The position numbers and the translations under genes were made by a program. This document shows, piece by piece, positions 1 to 9,336 of a DNA stretch of 64,000 nt. Positions within the stretch are counted from its first letter, which is position 1; each line of letters begins with the position of its first letter. This stretch comes from Blautia sp. XA-2221 (GTDB lineage: Bacteria > Bacillota > Clostridia > Lachnospirales > Lachnospiraceae): positions 1 through 64,000 of the forward strand of contig NZ_JAJQXX010000014.1 in the NCBI RefSeq assembly GCF_028767025.1, read 5' to 3'. Below the pieces are notes generated by a model that had not been told where the DNA came from, did not search any database, and was given only the letters and a program-made list of their open reading frames with translations.

Positions 1-3
1 TTG

Positions 4-26
4 AAAAGCCACCGAAAGATGGCTTG
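4..26 (-). terminator. Terminator after topB
   Basis: On the minus strand AGCCATC, loop TTTC and GGTGGCT form a 7-bp stem (one U-G pair) followed by TTTTC, about 25 nt past the topB stop. This is a short but normal intrinsic terminator. Confidence 0.6.
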
Positions 27-49
27 TTTGCTATGCAATTTATTTTTTT

Positions 50-2113
50 CTACCCACTACCTCTTTGTTTCAAACTTTTTCCTCCTCGTTTAGAAGCCGA
101 TGGTTTCTTTTTATAATTTTCTGCCGCCGCATCAAAAAACTGTCTCAGCGCATACTGATAATTGCTCTGTTCCACCTGATTCGTCCGCACCCGCACAAAA
201 TGCTCCAGCTTGTCCATATACTCCTGAGGTGTGATACTTCCCTCTGCCACATAGGTAAGTCCTTTTTCCCAGCTTGCTGTAAGCTCAGGGTTGAGAAGCT
301 GCCGTATGGAACAGTTCACCACATCAAAAATCATTTCTCCCAGTAGTGTAGGTGTGATCACCTGAGTCTTTTTATTCAGGGAAAGATATTTAATGGAAAA
401 CAGTTTTTTCAGGATTTCCGCTCTGGTAGCGCTGGTTCCGATACCACTTCCCCGAATCTGCGCTCTCAGTTCTTCATCCTCGATCAGCTGGCCTGCATTT
501 TCCATAGCAAGAATCATAGAACCGGAATTGTACCGCTTGGGCGGAGAAATTTCTCCCTCCTTGATGCTCAGAGAATCCACGGAAAGTATATCATTCTTTT
601 TCAGCTTCTGCAATGCTGCCAGAAGCACCTCATTACAGGATGTATTTTCCTCTTCCTCTGAATCCTGAGACTTTTCCGGGGCTTTTTTTGCCGCAAAAGA
701 ATTGGCTGCAATCTTCAGATATCCCTCGCTCTGAAGAACACGGAAAGATGAAAAAAGACGTTCTTTTTCCATAACTGTTACCAGGTTCACCTTCTGATAA
801 ACTGCTGGCGAATAAAAAATGCATAAAAATCGCCGCACAATCGTCTCATACACTCTCTGAGATGTGAGAGAAAGAGAATTCAGAGCGTTCAATCCCTGAC
901 CTGTGGGAATAATGGCATAATGGTCTGTGATCTGTTTGTCATTGACATACCTTGTTTTTGCAATGCTTTTATAGGTTCCCATTTCCAGAACCTGGTCTGC
1001 CGCCCCATTGATCTGCAGGTATCTGCGAAGCCCGGAAATATTTTTGTAAATTTCTTTTGCAACTGCAGTAGAAAGCACACGGGCATCTGTTCTGGGATAA
1101 GTAACCAGTTTTTTCTCATAAAGCTCCTGAACGATCCTCAAAGTCTCATCCGGGCTGATCTTAAAAAGCTTGGAACAGACATTCTGAAGCTCCGCCAGGT
1201 TAAAAAGAAGAGGCGGATTCTTGTTTTCTTTTTTTCGCTCGACTTTTTCTACCTGACAGGTAAGAGGAGGATTCTGGCTAAGTTCTCCGATCAGCTGTTC
1301 TGCATATTTTTTCTCTTTAAATCCATTTTCTTTGTAAAGATACGGGGACTGAAAATATCTGCTGCCTTCCACAGCCCGCCATTCGCCGTCAAAATTTTCT
1401 CCCTCCAGAGAAATACTGCCAAGAACCCGGTAAAATGGTGTTTTTACAAAGGAGCGAATCTCCCTTTCTCTTCTCACAACCATTCCCAGAACGCAGGTCA
1501 TAACACGGCCCACAGAAATTGCCTGATATTTTGTCTTCAGATAATTGGACACACTGTTCCCGTATCTCAGGGTCAGCACACGGGAAAAATTAATTCCCAT
1601 AAGATAATCCTCTTTTGCCCGGAGATAGGCGGACGCAGAAAGGTTATCATACTCAGAAATGTCTTTTGCCTCCCGGATTCCCCTCAAAATCTCTTCTTCT
1701 GTCTGGGAATCAATCCACACGCGCTTCTGAGTCTTATCGTGAACGCCTGCCATCTGAGCCACCAAACGATAGATATACTCTCCCTCACGTCCGGAGTCTG
1801 TACATACATAAATGGTGTCCACATCCGGTCGGTTCAAAAGACCTTTGACTATCTGAAACTGCTTCTGCACTCCCGGAATGACTTCATACTTAAAATCGCG
1901 CGGTAAAAAAGGCAGGGTATCGAAACTCCACCTTTTGTACTTGATATCATATTTTTCCGGATAGCTCATAGTGACCAGATGCCCTACGCACCAGGTCACT
2001 ACAGAATCCTCGGATTCCAGATAGCCATCCCTTCTCTGACCGTTGATCTTAAGAGCTTTTGCAAACTCCTGAGCCACGCTTGGTTTTTCCGCTATGTATA
2101 AAGCTTTTCCCAT
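50..2113 (-). CDS. topB: DNA topoisomerase III (type IA)
   Basis: A 687-residue type IA topoisomerase that cuts one DNA strand, passes the other and reseals, resolving linked DNA in the cytoplasm. The N-terminal TOPRIM domain shows IAEKPSVA and DSGREGEYIYR (about residues 6-115). The catalytic tyrosine lies in LVTYPRTDARVLS near residue 340, and the GSGIGTSATRAEI segment typical of TopB is near 560. The C-terminal tail is basic (KKKPSASKRGGK). Length matches TopB; there are no zinc-finger repeats as in TopA. The start codon overlaps the stop of the upstream channel gene by one base (TAATG), so translation is probably coupled to it. Confidence 0.95.
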   Translation of the reverse strand: MGKALYIAEKPSVAQEFAKALKINGQRRDGYLESEDSVVTWCVGHLVTMSYPEKYDIKYKRWSFDTLPFLPRDFKYEVIPGVQKQFQIVKGLLNRPDVDTIYVCTDSGREGEYIYRLVAQMAGVHDKTQKRVWIDSQTEEEILRGIREAKDISEYDNLSASAYLRAKEDYLMGINFSRVLTLRYGNSVSNYLKTKYQAISVGRVMTCVLGMVVRREREIRSFVKTPFYRVLGSISLEGENFDGEWRAVEGSRYFQSPYLYKENGFKEKKYAEQLIGELSQNPPLTCQVEKVERKKENKNPPLLFNLAELQNVCSKLFKISPDETLRIVQELYEKKLVTYPRTDARVLSTAVAKEIYKNISGLRRYLQINGAADQVLEMGTYKSIAKTRYVNDKQITDHYAIIPTGQGLNALNSLSLTSQRVYETIVRRFLCIFYSPAVYQKVNLVTVMEKERLFSSFRVLQSEGYLKIAANSFAAKKAPEKSQDSEEEENTSCNEVLLAALQKLKKNDILSVDSLSIKEGEISPPKRYNSGSMILAMENAGQLIEDEELRAQIRGSGIGTSATRAEILKKLFSIKYLSLNKKTQVITPTLLGEMIFDVVNCSIRQLLNPELTASWEKGLTYVAEGSITPQEYMDKLEHFVRVRTNQVEQSNYQYALRQFFDAAAENYKKKPSASKRGGKSLKQRGSG

Positions 2114-2871
2114 TACTGATCTGCACTCATCTTTCTCAGCGGCCAGGCAAGAAGAAGCGCGCCGCCTACCATATTTCCAATTGTAACTATCAGCATACTT
2201 TTCAGCATAGCGGTTAAGGAAAGTCCCGGAACCAGGCAGTATGCAGCCATAAAGGTACTCATATTCGCAATACTATGTTCAAATCCGCTGATCACGAATC
2301 CTGAAATACACAAGATGATCATCAGGATTTTAGCCGCCTCGCTTTTCATCTTGATGCCGCAAAGAACGCCAAGACATACGAAGAAATTACAGAGAACAGC
2401 CCGGAAGAACATTTCCCCCATTGGAATTGAAAGCTTGTTGTTAATAAATCCGGCAAAATAGTCTTCGGTCCCTGCTGCTCCTGCCCATATAAAAATCATA
2501 GTCATGATCACACAGCCTACAAAATTGCCGATATAGCTTATCAGCCACACCCTGCCGGTTTCTTTCCAGGTTACTTTTTTGTCAAAAGCGCCAAAAGCCA
2601 TAACAAAATTGTTTCCGGTAAACAGCTCACCACCTATCATAGAAATCAGAAGAACCGCAATGGAAAATACCACTGCGCTGAGAAACTTGCCCCAGGCAGG
2701 AAGCTCTGCCCCGGAAAATACATTTCCCACTACATTTGAAAAAATCATGGCAAGAACAATAAAAAATCCTGCCATCACAGCCCTTGTAAAGTATTTGCCG
2801 AAGCTGGTGTTTACAAGCCGCGCTTTTGCAGCTGCCGCGTTTGATACTTTTTGTACATCTTCATAGTTCAT
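2113..2871 (-). CDS. Formate/nitrite transporter family channel
   Basis: A 252-residue FNT-family membrane protein, probably moving formate, nitrite or a related small anion across the cytoplasmic membrane. About six hydrophobic helices are visible. GGELFTGNNFVMAFG (about 80-95) matches the conserved FNT segment, and SGFEHSIANMS near 195 matches the signature with its central His. FNT proteins form aquaporin-like pentamers. It lies upstream of topB in a TAATG overlap and close to the selenocysteine genes. A formate role would fit a selenoprotein formate dehydrogenase elsewhere, but that is inference, and the substrate cannot be read from sequence. Confidence 0.88.
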   Translation of the reverse strand: MNYEDVQKVSNAAAAKARLVNTSFGKYFTRAVMAGFFIVLAMIFSNVVGNVFSGAELPAWGKFLSAVVFSIAVLLISMIGGELFTGNNFVMAFGAFDKKVTWKETGRVWLISYIGNFVGCVIMTMIFIWAGAAGTEDYFAGFINNKLSIPMGEMFFRAVLCNFFVCLGVLCGIKMKSEAAKILMIILCISGFVISGFEHSIANMSTFMAAYCLVPGLSLTAMLKSMLIVTIGNMVGGALLLAWPLRKMSADQ

Positions 2872-2952
2872 CTCTTACCACCCTTGTCCTTTCCTGCTTT
2901 TTACATAAGTCAGACCACCGCCTGCCCGGATTCAGTTATCACTGGTATCCCG

Positions 2953-3194
2953 ATTAAGTGTTTCGGAAATACCATGGTCACTAATCTCGGTCGACGCATC
3001 TCTTGACCTCGCTAAGTGTCCAGGTATAAATTCTCACTAAATTCATCCTGCGCCTTTGGCTTGGATTCATTAAGTGTTTCGGAAATACCATGGTCACTAA
3101 TCTCGGTCGGCGCATCTCTTGACCTCGCTAAGTGTCCAGGTATAAATTCTCACTAAATTCATCCTGTGCCTTCGGCTTGGATTCATTAAGTGTT
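2953..3194. repeat. 116-bp tandem repeat, two copies plus a 10-bp start of a third
   Basis: Copy 1 is 2953-3068 and copy 2 is 3069-3184; the first ten bases recur at 3185-3194. The copies differ at only about three positions (near 2994, 3051 and 3057 of copy 1). Read on the minus strand, each unit contains four TTAGTGA-like words (TTAGTGA, TTAGCGA, TTAGTGA, TTAATGA) 25-31 nt apart, so the unit is itself a degenerate repeat of about 29 nt. No ORF crosses it. It fills most of the gap 2872-3248 between the channel gene and the selC promoter. Confidence 0.93.
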
Positions 3195-3248
3195 CATATT
3201 ATATCATTATTTTGGGATTCGCTCAATAGTAACTCAGACAGTAACATC

Positions 3249-3277
3249 TTGAAAAATTTCTCCCACACTGCTATAAT
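3249..3277 (+). promoter_or_regulatory. Promoter of selC
   Basis: TTGAAA at 3249-3254, a 17-nt spacer and TATAAT at 3272-3277, ending 12 nt before the mature tRNA 5' end. The perfect -10 and ideal spacing make a strong housekeeping promoter. Confidence 0.8.
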
Positions 3278-3289
3278 TAAAAAAATTTT

Positions 3290-3387
3290 GGGTGTCGTTG
3301 GGTAACTGGTGTGCCCCCTGGTCTTCAAAACCTGTGCTGGACGTTAAAAGCGCCCTGGGTGAGTTCGATTCTCACAGGCATCCGCCA
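3290..3387 (+). tRNA. selC: tRNA-Sec (anticodon UCA)
   Basis: A 98-nt tRNA-like sequence with an encoded CCA. The anticodon loop CTTCAAA carries UCA, which reads UGA. The T arm is a perfect GTGAG/CTCAC stem around TTCGATT, the acceptor stem pairs GGGTGTC with GGCATCC, and there is a long variable arm of about 20 nt, all as expected for bacterial tRNA-Sec. The anticodon stem shows one T-T mismatch. It is charged with serine, converted to selenocysteine by SelA and delivered by SelB. It is transcribed towards the selA end of the selBDA operon, so it has its own promoter. Confidence 0.95.
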
Positions 3388-3455
3388 GTATATAATGAGG
3401 CTGTGGAACCAATTTCCACAGCCATTTTTTACAAAACCGCCTTATAAATACTTTT

Positions 3456-4868
3456 TTATTTTTTACAAAGCGCTTCTCTCAGCACTTCTGCAAACTCCCG
3501 CTTCTCTCCCTCTGAAACCGTACGCATTTGAAGTAAAACCCTGTCATTTTTTATATGGGAAACAATGGGAACAGAACACAGACGGAGGCGGTCCGCCAGC
3601 TGTTGAGCAGTTTCTTTTTCCGGCGAAATTTCTATTGCATAATCCGGCATTATTTCGCCAGGAAGAGAACCTCCTCCGATCACAGCGCTGCTTTCTGTAA
3701 CTTCTATCTTTCCGGAACAGGAACATGAATTCAGTTCCCGGGAAATTTCCTCTGCCTGATCAAGAAGCTCTTCTTTTGTTCTTGCGATCATTTTAAGAAC
3801 AGGAATATTTTCCCATGCCTGTTCCTCATGAAAATACTCCCGGAAGGTTGCTTCCAGAACCGCAGTTGTACATTTGTCAAGACGCAGCGCCCGCATCAGA
3901 GGATGCTGTTCTATTTTTTGTATGTATTCCTTTTTTCCGACAATAATCCCGGCCTGCGGACCGCCCAGAAGCTTATCCCCGGAAAAGCACACTACATCCG
4001 CCCCTTTTTGGAGGATTTCTCCTACCGTAGGCTCATGGACAAGTCTGTATTTTTCAAGATTGACCAGAACACCGCTTCCCAGATCAACGATCACAGGAAT
4101 CCCATATCTTTTTCCCAGAGCAGAAAGCTCATCTACTGAGGTTTCCTCTGTAAATCCCACAATCTTATAATTGCTTGTATGAACCTTCAGAAATGCGGCA
4201 GTTTCTTCTGTCGCTGCATGTTCATAATCTGAAATCCTGGTCCGGTTGGTACATCCGGTTTCCCGAAGGACAGCCCCGCTCTGCTCCATAACCTCCGGTA
4301 TGCGGAAATGTCCTCCGATCTCAATCAGCTCTCCCCTGGAAACAATCACTTCTTTTTTGTGCGCCATAGCCGCAAGGATCAAGGTCACTGCCGCAGCGTT
4401 ATTGTTCACCGCCACTGCAGCTTCCGCACCCGTGATCTGACAGATCACATCTGCATAATGAGCCTGTCTTTTTCCTCTTTTCCCTTCCGAAAGGCTGTAT
4501 TCCAGATTGGAAAATCCGCGCATGGACTGAATGGCCGCTTCCATCTGATGTTTCCCAAGAGGCGCCCGTCCCAGATTCGTATGAAGAAGGATCCCCGTTG
4601 CATTAAAAACCCTGCGGTAAGATGGCTCTTCCAGCGCCTTTGTCCTCTCTACTGTCTGTCGGAGCAGCCGGGAAATAAAAACCTCTGTTTGCTGTGTATG
4701 TTCAGCTGTTTTTCCTGCCAGAAGCTCATTTCTCAGATTGTCCAGCTCTTCCCGGAGAATACCAAGAATCCTGTCTTTTCCATATAGTCTGCACAGTTCT
4801 TCTGTTTCCGGCTTCTGAAGGAGATGATCCACCTTCGGAAGCTGTCTTAAAATTTCATTTTTGTTCAT
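3456..4868 (-). CDS. selA: L-seryl-tRNA(Sec) selenium transferase
   Basis: A 470-residue PLP enzyme that converts seryl-tRNA(Sec) to selenocysteyl-tRNA(Sec) using selenophosphate. Visible features are NATGILLHTNLGRAPL near residue 90, the PLP-lysine segment CFSGDKLLGGPQAG near 295, and a C-terminal domain ending in RTVSEGEKREFAE. Length is normal for bacterial SelA. It starts 11 nt after the selD stop, as the last gene of the selB-selD-selA run. The ribosome binding site is weak, so translation may depend on coupling to selD. Confidence 0.96.
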   Translation of the reverse strand: MNKNEILRQLPKVDHLLQKPETEELCRLYGKDRILGILREELDNLRNELLAGKTAEHTQQTEVFISRLLRQTVERTKALEEPSYRRVFNATGILLHTNLGRAPLGKHQMEAAIQSMRGFSNLEYSLSEGKRGKRQAHYADVICQITGAEAAVAVNNNAAAVTLILAAMAHKKEVIVSRGELIEIGGHFRIPEVMEQSGAVLRETGCTNRTRISDYEHAATEETAAFLKVHTSNYKIVGFTEETSVDELSALGKRYGIPVIVDLGSGVLVNLEKYRLVHEPTVGEILQKGADVVCFSGDKLLGGPQAGIIVGKKEYIQKIEQHPLMRALRLDKCTTAVLEATFREYFHEEQAWENIPVLKMIARTKEELLDQAEEISRELNSCSCSGKIEVTESSAVIGGGSLPGEIMPDYAIEISPEKETAQQLADRLRLCSVPIVSHIKNDRVLLQMRTVSEGEKREFAEVLREALCKK

Positions 4869-4879
4869 ATTCTATCCGT

Positions 4880-5917
4880 TTATTTTAGTATCAGATATTT
4901 TTCCTGCTTTGAAGTTACCTCTCCAATAGCCGTACCTGGAAGATCAAACTCAGCCAGACGTTCCAGAAGCTGAACTGCCTCTTCTTTTTTTACTGCAAGC
5001 ATAAGTCCTCCTGACGTCTGAGGATCGTACACCAGATCTTCCTGCCAGGTTCCTGCAATTTCACTCAAAACGTCCGCTTCCAGATATTCCCGGTTTCTGT
5101 AGGCTCCCGCAGGAATCAGCCCCATCTGAGCATATTCCTGAACCCCGGGCAAAACCGGAAGTTTCCCGGTGTGAAGGATCAGTGTCATTTCGCTGCCCTT
5201 TGCCATTTCCATGGCGTGTCCTGCCAGGCCAAAGCCTGTGATATCTGTGCAGCTGTGGATTTCAAATCCCGCAGCAATGTCCCTGGCATATTTATTTAAA
5301 GCAGCCATTGTTTTTACAGCAGTATCTATCTCCTGTTCGGAGGCAAGTTCTCCTTTAATGGCAGTGGAAATAATACCTGTGCCCAGAGGTTTGGTAAGAA
5401 CCAGAATATCCCCCGGCTGCGCCCCATAATTTTTCCACATGGATTTCGGATTCACAAACCCGCTGACGCAAAGTCCGTACTTGGGCTCATTGTCAGAAAT
5501 GGTATGACCTCCTGCAAGTACAGCCCCTGCTTCCATCACCTTATCCGCGCCGCCCTGAAGGATTTCTCCCAGGATCTCAATATCCAGGCAGTCCGGAAAA
5601 GCAGCCAGATTCAGCGCCACCTTAGGCTCTCCGCCCATGGCATATACGTCGCTTAGGGCATTTGCAGCTGCGATCTGCCCAAACAGATAAGGATCATCCA
5701 CCACAGGAGTAAAAAAGTCAACTGTCTGGATCATTGCCAGTTCCTCACTGATCCGGTATACTGCAGCATCATCCGCAGTTTCTGTTCCCACCAAAAGCAT
5801 GGGATCATTAAATTTTGGCAGCTTACCCAAAACTTGGGCAAGGGTCTCAGGACCTTTTTTCGCCGCTCAGCCGGAGGTCGTCGACATCTGTGTCAAACGA
5901 ATTTCTGTATTTGCCAT
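4880..5917 (-). CDS. selD: Selenide, water dikinase (selenocysteine-containing)
   Basis: SelD makes selenophosphate from selenide and ATP. The longest TGA-free frame starts only at 5830, but reading upstream in frame gives ATG at 5917 with GGAGGTG as ribosome binding site and the SelD N-terminus RLTQMSTTSG-U-AAKKGPE. TGA at 5867-5869 is codon 17, exactly where the family has its catalytic Cys or Sec. A hairpin follows at once. The rest is typical: GTETADDAAVY, VDFFTPVVDDPY, ALSDVYAMGG and TDITGFGLAGHAMEM. The mature protein is 345 residues with Sec17. An automatic call would wrongly start at 5830 and lose the active site. Confidence 0.95.
5837..5864 (-). promoter_or_regulatory. SECIS-like hairpin in selD mRNA
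   Basis: Directly after the in-frame TGA (5867-5869) the minus strand can fold as GGC...GGTC, loop CTGA, GACC...GCC, with A-rich internal bulges; the apical stem GGTC/GACC is perfect. Bacterial SECIS elements sit just 3' of the UGA inside the coding region and bind the SelB C-terminal domain, which matches this placement. A second stem (TTGCCCAA with TTGGGTAA) follows and could compete or stack. Confidence 0.75.
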
Positions 5918-5981
5918 ATCACTCACCTCCCTTCCATGTTTTCCATTTTCTTTTAAAGCTTTATTCATTTTCAGCAATCTT

Positions 5982-7886
5982 TTATTTATCAGAAGATTTC
6001 AGAATCCTTCCACCTTCTGTTTTTCTAGTAAAACCATTTTTGTCAAAATGCTCCAGAAGCGCCATTGCAACTTTCCGGGAGCAACCCAGATAATCCCGGT
6101 ATTCTCCAAGGGCAATCTCCGGTTTTTTTTCTGCCATTTCCCGGAAAGCGCTTCTGGCCTTCTCGTAATAATCATGGTGAACACAGTACTGACCATCCAG
6201 TCGGATCAGTATTTTTTTGTTCAAAAGCGACTTAAACACGGCTGGAAATTTCTTCTGTTCCTGATGCTCTTTCAGATAAACCTCTGTAGCAACAGGAGCA
6301 AAGCCCTGATTCAGATAATGGGCGAGGATTTCTTTTGCCATAGCATCCTCATCTTCCTTCAGAACAACCCGGAATCCCTTTTTACTGATCAATCCATGCT
6401 CTTCCTTGATCACCTTTTCATCCTTTAAAACAGCAAGGATAGTATCTACAAGTTTCCCCTCTGAAATTTTCATCCTGCTTCGCATTTCTTCAATACCCAT
6501 GCCTTCTTTTAGGGGATTTTCCTTATGAAATCCATCCAGAACTGTTTCTGCCCTTTTTCGGTAAAAATCCATTTCTTTCCTGTGGATATAAAGATCTTCA
6601 TTAAGGCGCACCAGGATTTTTTTCTCTGAAAGTTTCTCTGCAATACTTTTCAATCCGGATTTATCAAGAGAGCTTCGTCCTGCAAGTTCCTCCAAAGAAA
6701 AAAAATTTCCCCAATGCTCCAGGACAGAAAGTTCCAGCATTTCCTCTCTGCTTCCGTTTTCCTTGATCCGGCAGGTTTCCAAAACCTTTATGTCATTTCT
6801 TTTATGCTTCCTTGGACAACCGTCCAGAACGATTCCGCCTCCAATGGTTTCCGCCGGGGAATAAAACCGAATCACAAACCTCTCTCCCTTTTCCATAACC
6901 GTTTCTTTTTCCAGCCGGAGCTGAGCATAACAGGTTTCCCCTGCTTTTAGCACATCTCTGTCAAGCAGGATCACTTTTCCCAGAAGCTCCTCTGTACCGT
7001 GGTATACATGTACCCTGCTTCCGTTCTTGACACTACGCTCCGTATGTTTCAGCACAGTCAGAGACACATCTGCCATCATAGTCGGATACATACTGTTTTT
7101 AAGGGCAACCACATCCCCTCTTCGGATCTCCTGTTTTTTCCTGTCCGGAAGATTCAGCGCCACCCTCTGCCCTGGGTGGGCTTCTTCCACATTTATCTCA
7201 TGTACCTGAATGCTGCGGATCTTTACAGAAATATTTCCCGGATAAAGACAGGCTTCCTGTTCCTTCTTAATCTTTCCGCCGGAAAGCGTTCCTGTAACAA
7301 CTGTTCCAAATCCTTTCATCGTAAATACACGGTCAACAGGCAGACGGAAGGCGCATGTTTCCTTATGCTCCGGAATCTCTCTGTACATCTGGTACAACGT
7401 ATCCCGAAGCCTGTCTATTCCCTGATTTCTGTACACAGAAACCGGAACCACAGGCGCATCCTCCAGAAAAGTTCCCCTAACCAGTTCCCGTACATCCTCC
7501 TCCACCAGTTCAATAAGCTCTGGATCTGCTGCGTCTGTTTTTGTGATCACGATCACACCGCGGCGAACACCCAAAACAGACAGAATATCCAGATGCTCCA
7601 CTGTCTGAGGCATAATTCCCTCATCTGCAGCAACCATCAGCATTACCATGTCCATTCCTGCCACGCCTGCAAGCATATTTTTTACAAATTTTTCATGACC
7701 GGGCACATCCACAATTCCTACCCGCTCCCCTTTCGGGAAATCCATCCAGGCAAAACCAAGCTCAATGGTAATGCCCCGCTTTTTCTCTTCTTTCAAACGG
7801 TCTGTATCGATTCCCGTCAGCGCACGGATCAGACAGGTCTTTCCGTGATCCACATGACCTGCTGTTCCTATAATTCCATATTTCAT
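5982..7886 (-). CDS. selB: Selenocysteine-specific elongation factor SelB
   Basis: A 634-residue translational GTPase that carries Sec-tRNA(Sec) to UGA codons marked by a SECIS. The G domain shows [17 protein letters not shown] (residues 7-23), [24 protein letters not shown] and [12 protein letters not shown]-Tu-like domains follow ([15 protein letters not shown] near 190). The last 270 residues are the SelB-specific winged-helix region that binds SECIS RNA. The start is fixed by the conserved [11 protein letters not shown]; no good ribosome binding site precedes it. selB is the first gene of the run, then selD (64-nt gap) and selA. Confidence 0.96.
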   Translation of the reverse strand: MKYGIIGTAGHVDHGKTCLIRALTGIDTDRLKEEKKRGITIELGFAWMDFPKGERVGIVDVPGHEKFVKNMLAGVAGMDMVMLMVAADEGIMPQTVEHLDILSVLGVRRGVIVITKTDAADPELIELVEEDVRELVRGTFLEDAPVVPVSVYRNQGIDRLRDTLYQMYREIPEHKETCAFRLPVDRVFTMKGFGTVVTGTLSGGKIKKEQEACLYPGNISVKIRSIQVHEINVEEAHPGQRVALNLPDRKKQEIRRGDVVALKNSMYPTMMADVSLTVLKHTERSVKNGSRVHVYHGTEELLGKVILLDRDVLKAGETCYAQLRLEKETVMEKGERFVIRFYSPAETIGGGIVLDGCPRKHKRNDIKVLETCRIKENGSREEMLELSVLEHWGNFFSLEELAGRSSLDKSGLKSIAEKLSEKKILVRLNEDLYIHRKEMDFYRKRAETVLDGFHKENPLKEGMGIEEMRSRMKISEGKLVDTILAVLKDEKVIKEEHGLISKKGFRVVLKEDEDAMAKEILAHYLNQGFAPVATEVYLKEHQEQKKFPAVFKSLLNKKILIRLDGQYCVHHDYYEKARSAFREMAEKKPEIALGEYRDYLGCSRKVAMALLEHFDKNGFTRKTEGGRILKSSDK

Positions 7887-8000
7887 GAGATTAACCCTTG
7901 CAAAAACCGGAGAGGAAAACCTGCCCCAGTTTCATATATTGTTATCAGCTTATTTTAAATTTCTCGGTGGGTAAAGTATCGTCCTATAAAAAATTATAGT

Positions 8001-8489
8001 TTACTTATTTTCCCATATAGCTTCCTTACAATGCGGACACTTTTTGGGAATAAGTAAATTGCTGTTTTCATATTGAATTAAAGTTATTTTCTTATCTCTA
8101 CGATCACAAATATCCTTGACCGATTTATTTATAAGACTACCGCCTTCTTCACCTAAATATCCTAAAGTTGTCTTATACCATGGAAATTTACCTTTACATT
8201 TAGGACATTTCCATAGAAACATAAAAATATATTCAAGAAAAAAAGATATGAAAAACATTAAAAAACTTACCCCAAATGTTACTAAATAAATAAGTCTAAC
8301 ATAATTCACTATATTCTCCTTTAATAAATAACCTGGTATATTCTCCTTTAATAAAATATCAATAACCCCTATAGCAACTGAAAAACAGCATATATATGGC
8401 GAGATACGAACTATCTTTTTAATCAATACGCTTAACTTAACAAATAAATCCAAATTTTTATATATAAGTTTTACCTTAGGGCTTTGCAT
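8001..8489 (-). CDS. AT-rich membrane protein with two CxxC zinc-ribbon pairs
   Basis: I do not recognise a family. ATG at 8489 (MQSPKVKL) has AGGAGG 6 nt upstream, giving 162 residues; a GTG two codons earlier overlaps that site. Two hydrophobic stretches (about 29-48 and 62-93) are followed by CPKC (about 99) and CPHC near the C-terminus, which probably bind one zinc. The cytoplasmic tail is basic. The gene is markedly more AT-rich than its neighbours and uses codons such as ATA and TTA freely, a sign of recent transfer. It ends 114 nt upstream of selB on the same strand. Confidence 0.7.
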   Translation of the reverse strand: MQSPKVKLIYKNLDLFVKLSVLIKKIVRISPYICCFSVAIGVIDILLKENIPGYLLKENIVNYVRLIYLVTFGVSFLMFFISFFLEYIFMFLWKCPKCKGKFPWYKTTLGYLGEEGGSLINKSVKDICDRRDKKITLIQYENSNLLIPKKCPHCKEAIWENK

Positions 8490-8627
8490 ATCCACCCTCC
8501 TAAATTCAAATTATAATATATCGCCTTTACTATAGTATATCATTAGAAAATTTACTAGTCATTACTTTTCTTCTATCGAAGAAGTTTTCGATAGATACAT
8601 TTGCCCTGTCAGTCTTCTGCTGAGAGC

Positions 8628-9164
8628 TTATCGTAATATTTTTTCTGCTCTTATTTCAAAAGCGGTTTCGTGACGTTTTAGATATTTTCTGGGGATGTCT
8701 TTTTCTTTTAAGGTCATACCAAGAGTTTTTATGATTTTGATGGATGCAGAATTCCTGCTGTCACAGCAGGCAGTGATTTTGTTAAGATGAAGAATATCTT
8801 GGCAAAAGCTGAAAAGTGCCTGTGTAGCTTCTGAGGCATATCCTTTTTTACAGTAATCTCTGTGAATGATCCATCCAAGTTCTCCGATTGTAAAAGCCTC
8901 ATCTTCAGCGTAAACAGAAACCTCTCCAATGTGTTTGCTATTTTGTATGACAGCAAATACATAATAGCGGGGGAATGTTTTTTTCCATTCCTTACATGAC
9001 TGCATAAGAAAATCCCGGCACACTTCGATAGATTCGTCTGGATAGTATTTCATATATTTTACATGCTCTACATCGGAAGAGTAAGCATAGACAGTAAACA
9101 GATCATCCGGACTGACTGGACGGAGAAGCAGGCGACTTGTTTCTAAGCGAATATTTTCGTACAT
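8628..9164 (-). CDS. GNAT-family N-acetyltransferase (RimJ/RimL-like)
   Basis: A 178-residue acetyl-CoA-dependent acetyltransferase. It opens with LETSRLLLRPVSPDDL, typical of the Acetyltransf_3 group, and carries IGELGWIIHRDYCKKGYASEA (about 95-115), where the R/K-x-x-G-x-A motif binds the acetyl-CoA pyrophosphate; NSASIKIIKTLGM near 145 is the family C-terminal motif. The substrate may be a protein N-terminus, an aminoglycoside-like molecule or a metabolite and cannot be decided. It stands alone between two unrelated accessory genes. Confidence 0.85.
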   Translation of the reverse strand: MYENIRLETSRLLLRPVSPDDLFTVYAYSSDVEHVKYMKYYPDESIEVCRDFLMQSCKEWKKTFPRYYVFAVIQNSKHIGEVSVYAEDEAFTIGELGWIIHRDYCKKGYASEATQALFSFCQDILHLNKITACCDSRNSASIKIIKTLGMTLKEKDIPRKYLKRHETAFEIRAEKILR

Positions 9165-9336
9165 GAGAGGGCACCTCTTTCCTTTGGAAAAATAGAATCG
9201 TCATTCAATTATAGTTTACCATAATTGCAGTGTCATGGACATATTTTTAATCTGGTTTATTTTTATTTCCGTCCCTCCTGATTTTAGTCCTCTGTAAAAA
9301 GATTGTTTCTTTTATCGGAGCCTTCCTAAAGATTCT

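Noticed and set aside
920-1906. 328-codon plus-strand ORF antisense to topB
   Set aside because: No recognisable domain, improbable composition, and topB motifs are intact on the minus strand.
2953-3194. CRISPR array
   Set aside because: The tandem units are contiguous 116-bp copies without unique spacers, and no cas genes are present.
3290-3387. selC as an integration site of a mobile element
   Set aside because: No integrase, no direct repeat of the tRNA 3' end and no phage-like genes nearby.
5830-5917. selD as a truncated or frameshifted pseudogene
   Set aside because: The only break is one in-frame TGA at the catalytic position with a hairpin after it, and the full selenocysteine machinery is adjacent; this is recoding, not decay.
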